DNA of 64,000 bases from Paenibacillus cymbidii (lineage in GTDB: Bacteria > Bacillota > Bacilli > Paenibacillales > NBRC-103111): contig NZ_SHLX01000025.1 of the NCBI RefSeq assembly GCF_004764705.1, forward strand, positions 62,001 to 126,000, written 5' to 3'. Below are positions 61,700-64,000 of this stretch, in pieces (position 1 is the first letter of the stretch; each line of letters starts with the position of its first letter). Both the position numbers and the translations under genes were made by a program. The notes below the pieces were generated by a model. It worked only from the letters and a program-made list of their open reading frames with translations, was not told the DNA's origin and made no database searches.

Positions 61700-63427
61700 T
61701 CACGACATCGAACCGCCGGCAAGCGCCGGCTTGGCCAGCCGCGTATATTGGCCGAGCGCGCCCGTATGTTTAATAACCGGCGGCGTCCAGCGCGTCTTGC
61801 GTTCCGCCAGAATGGCGGCCATCTCCGCTTCCGTGCGGGCGGCGCCCTCCGTGCCGACAAGCGCCAGCTGCCGCGACGGGATGTCGATGCGCACCGTATC
61901 GCCTTCTTCGACAAACGCGATCGGGCCACCGTCCAGCGCCTCCGGGCACAAATAACCGACGCACGGCCCGCGCGTCGCGCCGGAGAAACGACCGTCTGTC
62001 ACCAGCGCCGTCGTCTTCGACAGCACCGGGTCCGATGCGATCAGCTCGGACATGAAGAACATCTCCGGCATGCCGACGGCCCGCGGCCCCTGATAACGAA
62101 TGACAACGACGTCGCCCGGCGACAGCTTGCCGCCGATCAGCGCTTCCACCGCCGACTGCTCGTCGTCGAACACGCGGGCCGGCCCTTCGTGCACCATCAT
62201 TTCTTCGACGACGGCCGATTTTTTGATCGTGGCGCCTTGCGGGGCCAGGTTGCCGGTCAGCAGCGCCGTCGAACCTTCGCTTTTCAGCGGCTTCGCAAAC
62301 GGATAAATAACGTCGCGTTTGTTCAATTTATAATTGGCGAGGAACATTTCGGCGTAATTCGGCATTTCGCCTTTGCTCCATTGTTCGATATTGTCCCCGA
62401 CCGTCATGCCCGTGACCGTCATACAGTCCAGATGGAGCTTGCTCTTCAGCTCCTTCATTACCATCGGCACGCCGCCAGCGTACCAGAACAGCTCGGTCGG
62501 GTATTTGCCCGCCGTCTTCGTATCGACCAGCACCGGAATCTCGCGGTGAATGGCGTCGAACAAAGCGGGATCCAGCACGATACCGACTTCCGCGGCAATG
62601 GCGATCAGATGCATCACCGCATTCAGCGAACCGCCGATGGCGGAATGCACCATAATCGCATTCTCGAACGCTTCCCGCGTGAGGATGCGCGACGGCGTCA
62701 GGCCAAGCTCGCGCAGCTTCATCACCTGTTGGCCGGAGGCGCGCGCCATGCGGCGAATTTCCGCATTCGTCGCCGGAATGAGCGCCCCCCACGGCAGCGC
62801 GAGGCCGAGCGCCTCCGCCATGACTTGCATCGTCGCCGCCGTGCCCATGTACTGGCAGGCGCCGCACGTCGGACAGCAGGCGCGCTGGAACGCAAGAAAC
62901 TGCTCCTTCGTCATCTTCTGCTGCTCCACTTCCACACTCATGTGCCACAGCTCTTCGTTCGATTTCAGGCAAGGCCCCGCTCCCATCGCGCCGCCGGGCA
63001 CGTGCAGCGCCGGAATGTCCAGCCTGGCGATCGCCATCAAGTGGGCCGGCACCGCCTTGTCGCCCGCGGAACTGAGCACCATCGCGTCGAACGGGGTCGC
63101 TTTGGCGTGAATTTCCACCATGCTGGCGATAAAATCGCGCGAAGCAAGCGAATAATGCATTCCCCCGTGAGCCTGGGCGATGCCGTCGCATATATCGGTC
63201 GTCGTATAAACCGCCGGTTTGCCGCCTGCCTGGAGGACGCCTTTCTCCATCTCCGCCACCAGCTCGCCCAAATGGTACGAGCTCGGATGGCTAGAGCCGT
63301 TCGTGCTTTCCACCAGCACCTGCACCTTGTCGAGGTCGGCCACCGTCCAATCCATCGACATGCGCAGCGCGTCGCCTTCGAAGCTCATTTTCCTTACCTT
63401 TTGACTTTGCAACGGTTGCTCGTTCAC
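61700..63427 (-). CDS. IlvD/Edd family dehydratase with altered cluster cysteines
   Basis: 575 aa. GTG 63427 follows GGAGAGAAGG. The fold is clear: TTDICDGIAQAHGGMHYS, GDKAVPAHLMAIARLDIPA (Mg site Asp123 and carbamylated-Lys equivalent Lys124), CGACQYMGTAATMQVMAEALG, and TDGRFSGATRGPCVGY. Compared with dihydroxyacid dehydratase, two of the three [2Fe-2S] cysteines are replaced (Ser49 in the PCN-type motif, Gly122 in CDK), while Cys191 remains; Cys80, Cys184, Cys185 and Cys188 are extra. It is therefore probably a sugar acid dehydratase of a separate subgroup (YjhG-like) and not the valine pathway enzyme. First gene of a four-gene operon. Confidence 0.88.
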   Translation of the reverse strand: MNEQPLQSQKVRKMSFEGDALRMSMDWTVADLDKVQVLVESTNGSSHPSSYHLGELVAEMEKGVLQAGGKPAVYTTTDICDGIAQAHGGMHYSLASRDFIASMVEIHAKATPFDAMVLSSAGDKAVPAHLMAIARLDIPALHVPGGAMGAGPCLKSNEELWHMSVEVEQQKMTKEQFLAFQRACCPTCGACQYMGTAATMQVMAEALGLALPWGALIPATNAEIRRMARASGQQVMKLRELGLTPSRILTREAFENAIMVHSAIGGSLNAVMHLIAIAAEVGIVLDPALFDAIHREIPVLVDTKTAGKYPTELFWYAGGVPMVMKELKSKLHLDCMTVTGMTVGDNIEQWSKGEMPNYAEMFLANYKLNKRDVIYPFAKPLKSEGSTALLTGNLAPQGATIKKSAVVEEMMVHEGPARVFDDEQSAVEALIGGKLSPGDVVVIRYQGPRAVGMPEMFFMSELIASDPVLSKTTALVTDGRFSGATRGPCVGYLCPEALDGGPIAFVEEGDTVRIDIPSRQLALVGTEGAARTEAEMAAILAERKTRWTPPVIKHTGALGQYTRLAKPALAGGSMS

Positions 63428-63461
63428 GCCGGTCGCCTTCTCTCCGTTATTTTTCCCCCTC

Positions 63462-63490
63462 AGTATAATCGGTCGTTGTAAGATTGTCTA
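63462..63490 (-). promoter_or_regulatory. Promoter of the dehydratase operon
   Basis: Minus strand TAGACA (63485-63490), 17 bases, TATACT (63462-63467). Confidence 0.7.
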
Positions 63491-63496
63491 CAATCT
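63481..63496. promoter_or_regulatory. GntR/FadR-type operator
   Basis: AGATTGTCTACAATCT: seven-base arms AGATTGT/ACAATCT with two central bases, the TNGTNNACNA form bound by FCD-type GntR proteins. It overlaps the -35 box of the dehydratase promoter and lies between that operon and the divergent GntR gene. Confidence 0.75.
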
Positions 63497-63579
63497 TGTT
63501 GTTACACTGTTTACTTTTTTTTGCGCTTCCCTTACTATGCTTATAGAAGGTTCTATTGAAAGATGGAGGCGTGTCCGGC

Positions 63580-64000
63580 ATGGCCGAATTCCGGTTCGAA
63601 GAAGAGAAGGCGACTTCGCTGCGCCATAAGATAACCGACAACATCCGCAGGGCGATTTTTCAGGGCAAAATCAAAGCCGGCGACCGGCTGCGCGAAGTCG
63701 AGATGTCCCGGCAAATGGGCGTCAGCCGCGGGCCGATCCGCGAGGCGATGCGAACGCTGGAGCAGGAAGGGCTGCTTTATTCCCATCCGTACAAGGAAAC
63801 GACAGTGGCTGAAATTACGGAGGAAGAAGTAACGGAGGTGTTGATCCCGATCCGGTTGACGATCGAGCAGTTCGCCATGCGCAAAGCATTGCCGCTGCTG
63901 CAGGCGGCCGATCTGGATCGGCTCGGCACGTTCGTCGAAGAGATGAGAGAAGGAGCGCGCCAGCGGGATTTGATCAAAATGGTCGATTGCGACCTTGCGT
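63580..64000 (+). CDS. GntR family regulator, FadR/FCD subfamily (3' end off window)
   Basis: 140 residues visible. ATG 63580 follows GGAGG at 10 nt. Winged helix at about 12-75 (SLRHKITDNIRRAIFQGKIK, REVEMSRQMGVSRGPIREAM, LEQEGLLYSHPYKETTV), then the beginning of the helical FCD ligand domain (TEEEVTEVLIPIRLTIEQFA). The FCD domain typically binds a sugar acid or other carboxylate with a metal. It is divergent from the dehydratase operon with a matching palindrome in between, so it most likely represses it until the sugar acid appears. Confidence 0.92.
   Translation, partial: MAEFRFEEEKATSLRHKITDNIRRAIFQGKIKAGDRLREVEMSRQMGVSRGPIREAMRTLEQEGLLYSHPYKETTVAEITEEEVTEVLIPIRLTIEQFAMRKALPLLQAADLDRLGTFVEEMREGARQRDLIKMVDCDLA

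Noticed and set aside
1..64000. tRNA, rRNA, prophage, known riboswitches
   Set aside because: No cloverleaf, rRNA segment, phage structural gene or known riboswitch core was recognised by reading the intergenic regions.

Overview
The window is about 60% GC, uses ATG/GTG/TTG starts behind strong GGAGG-type ribosome binding sites, and carries a gerA-gerC-gerB spore germinant receptor operon, YesM/YesN-type two-component genes, LplB/LplC-type sugar permeases and many AraC regulators. This combination points to an endospore-forming, soil-type member of the Paenibacillaceae (Paenibacillus or Cohnella-like). No rRNA, tRNA, CRISPR array, prophage or intact insertion sequence was seen.

Layout. 1-2873: germinant receptor operon, cut at its 5' end. 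3010-3913: Rrf2 regulator with its own operator, then an IDEAL-domain protein. 4013-5849: divergent AraC regulator and phytanoyl-CoA-dioxygenase-like oxygenase. 6292-12730: first sugar ABC importer, divergent from a YesM/YesN sensor pair. 12816-14955: GH172-family hydrolase, divergent from an AraC regulator. 14971-15588: dead ISAs1-family element with both ends and its target duplication. 15687-16562: radical SAM protein. 16742-19951: VTC polymerase domain / DUF4956 membrane protein / CotH kinase operon. 20277-23658: chemoreceptor, YpsA-like protein, glutaminase. 24009-25944: GntR plus ABC exporter. 26071-27628: HAD phosphatase and a small DUF3052-like protein. 27739-35158: second sugar importer with a sialidase-fold protein and a membrane-bound AraC regulator. 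35394-43262: third sugar importer with a very large GH31 enzyme and a LacI regulator. 43637-47395: DoxX protein and a Fur-box-controlled siderophore-binding lipoprotein with a Btr-like AraC sensor. 47389-57367: mixed housekeeping genes (repeat/PepSY exported protein, exonuclease-methyltransferase fusion, YlmA-type ATPase, YciI, HD-GYP, TIM-barrel isomerase, inositol phosphatase, M20 amidohydrolase, alanine racemase). 57633-64000: IlvD/Edd dehydratase, M81 peptidase, SDR and a hydrolase-like gene, divergent from a GntR/FCD regulator that runs off the window.

How it fits together. Much of the window serves carbohydrate scavenging: three ABC importers, each with a different kind of regulator (histidine kinase/response regulator, membrane AraC, LacI) and cytoplasmic enzymes for the imported glycans, plus GH172 and sugar-acid type loci. 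Like most Paenibacillus importers these loci lack their own ATPase, which is presumably a shared MsmX-type protein encoded elsewhere.

The most unusual content is (i) the VTC-DUF4956-CotH operon with a PhoP-box-like dyad in front of it, (ii) a DEDDh exonuclease fused to a methyltransferase, (iii) an IlvD/Edd dehydratase with a changed cysteine pattern in an operon with an M81 peptidase, (iv) a GH31 enzyme with a helical GH15-like front half, and (v) several families of palindromic intergenic repeats that sit next to gene 3' ends.
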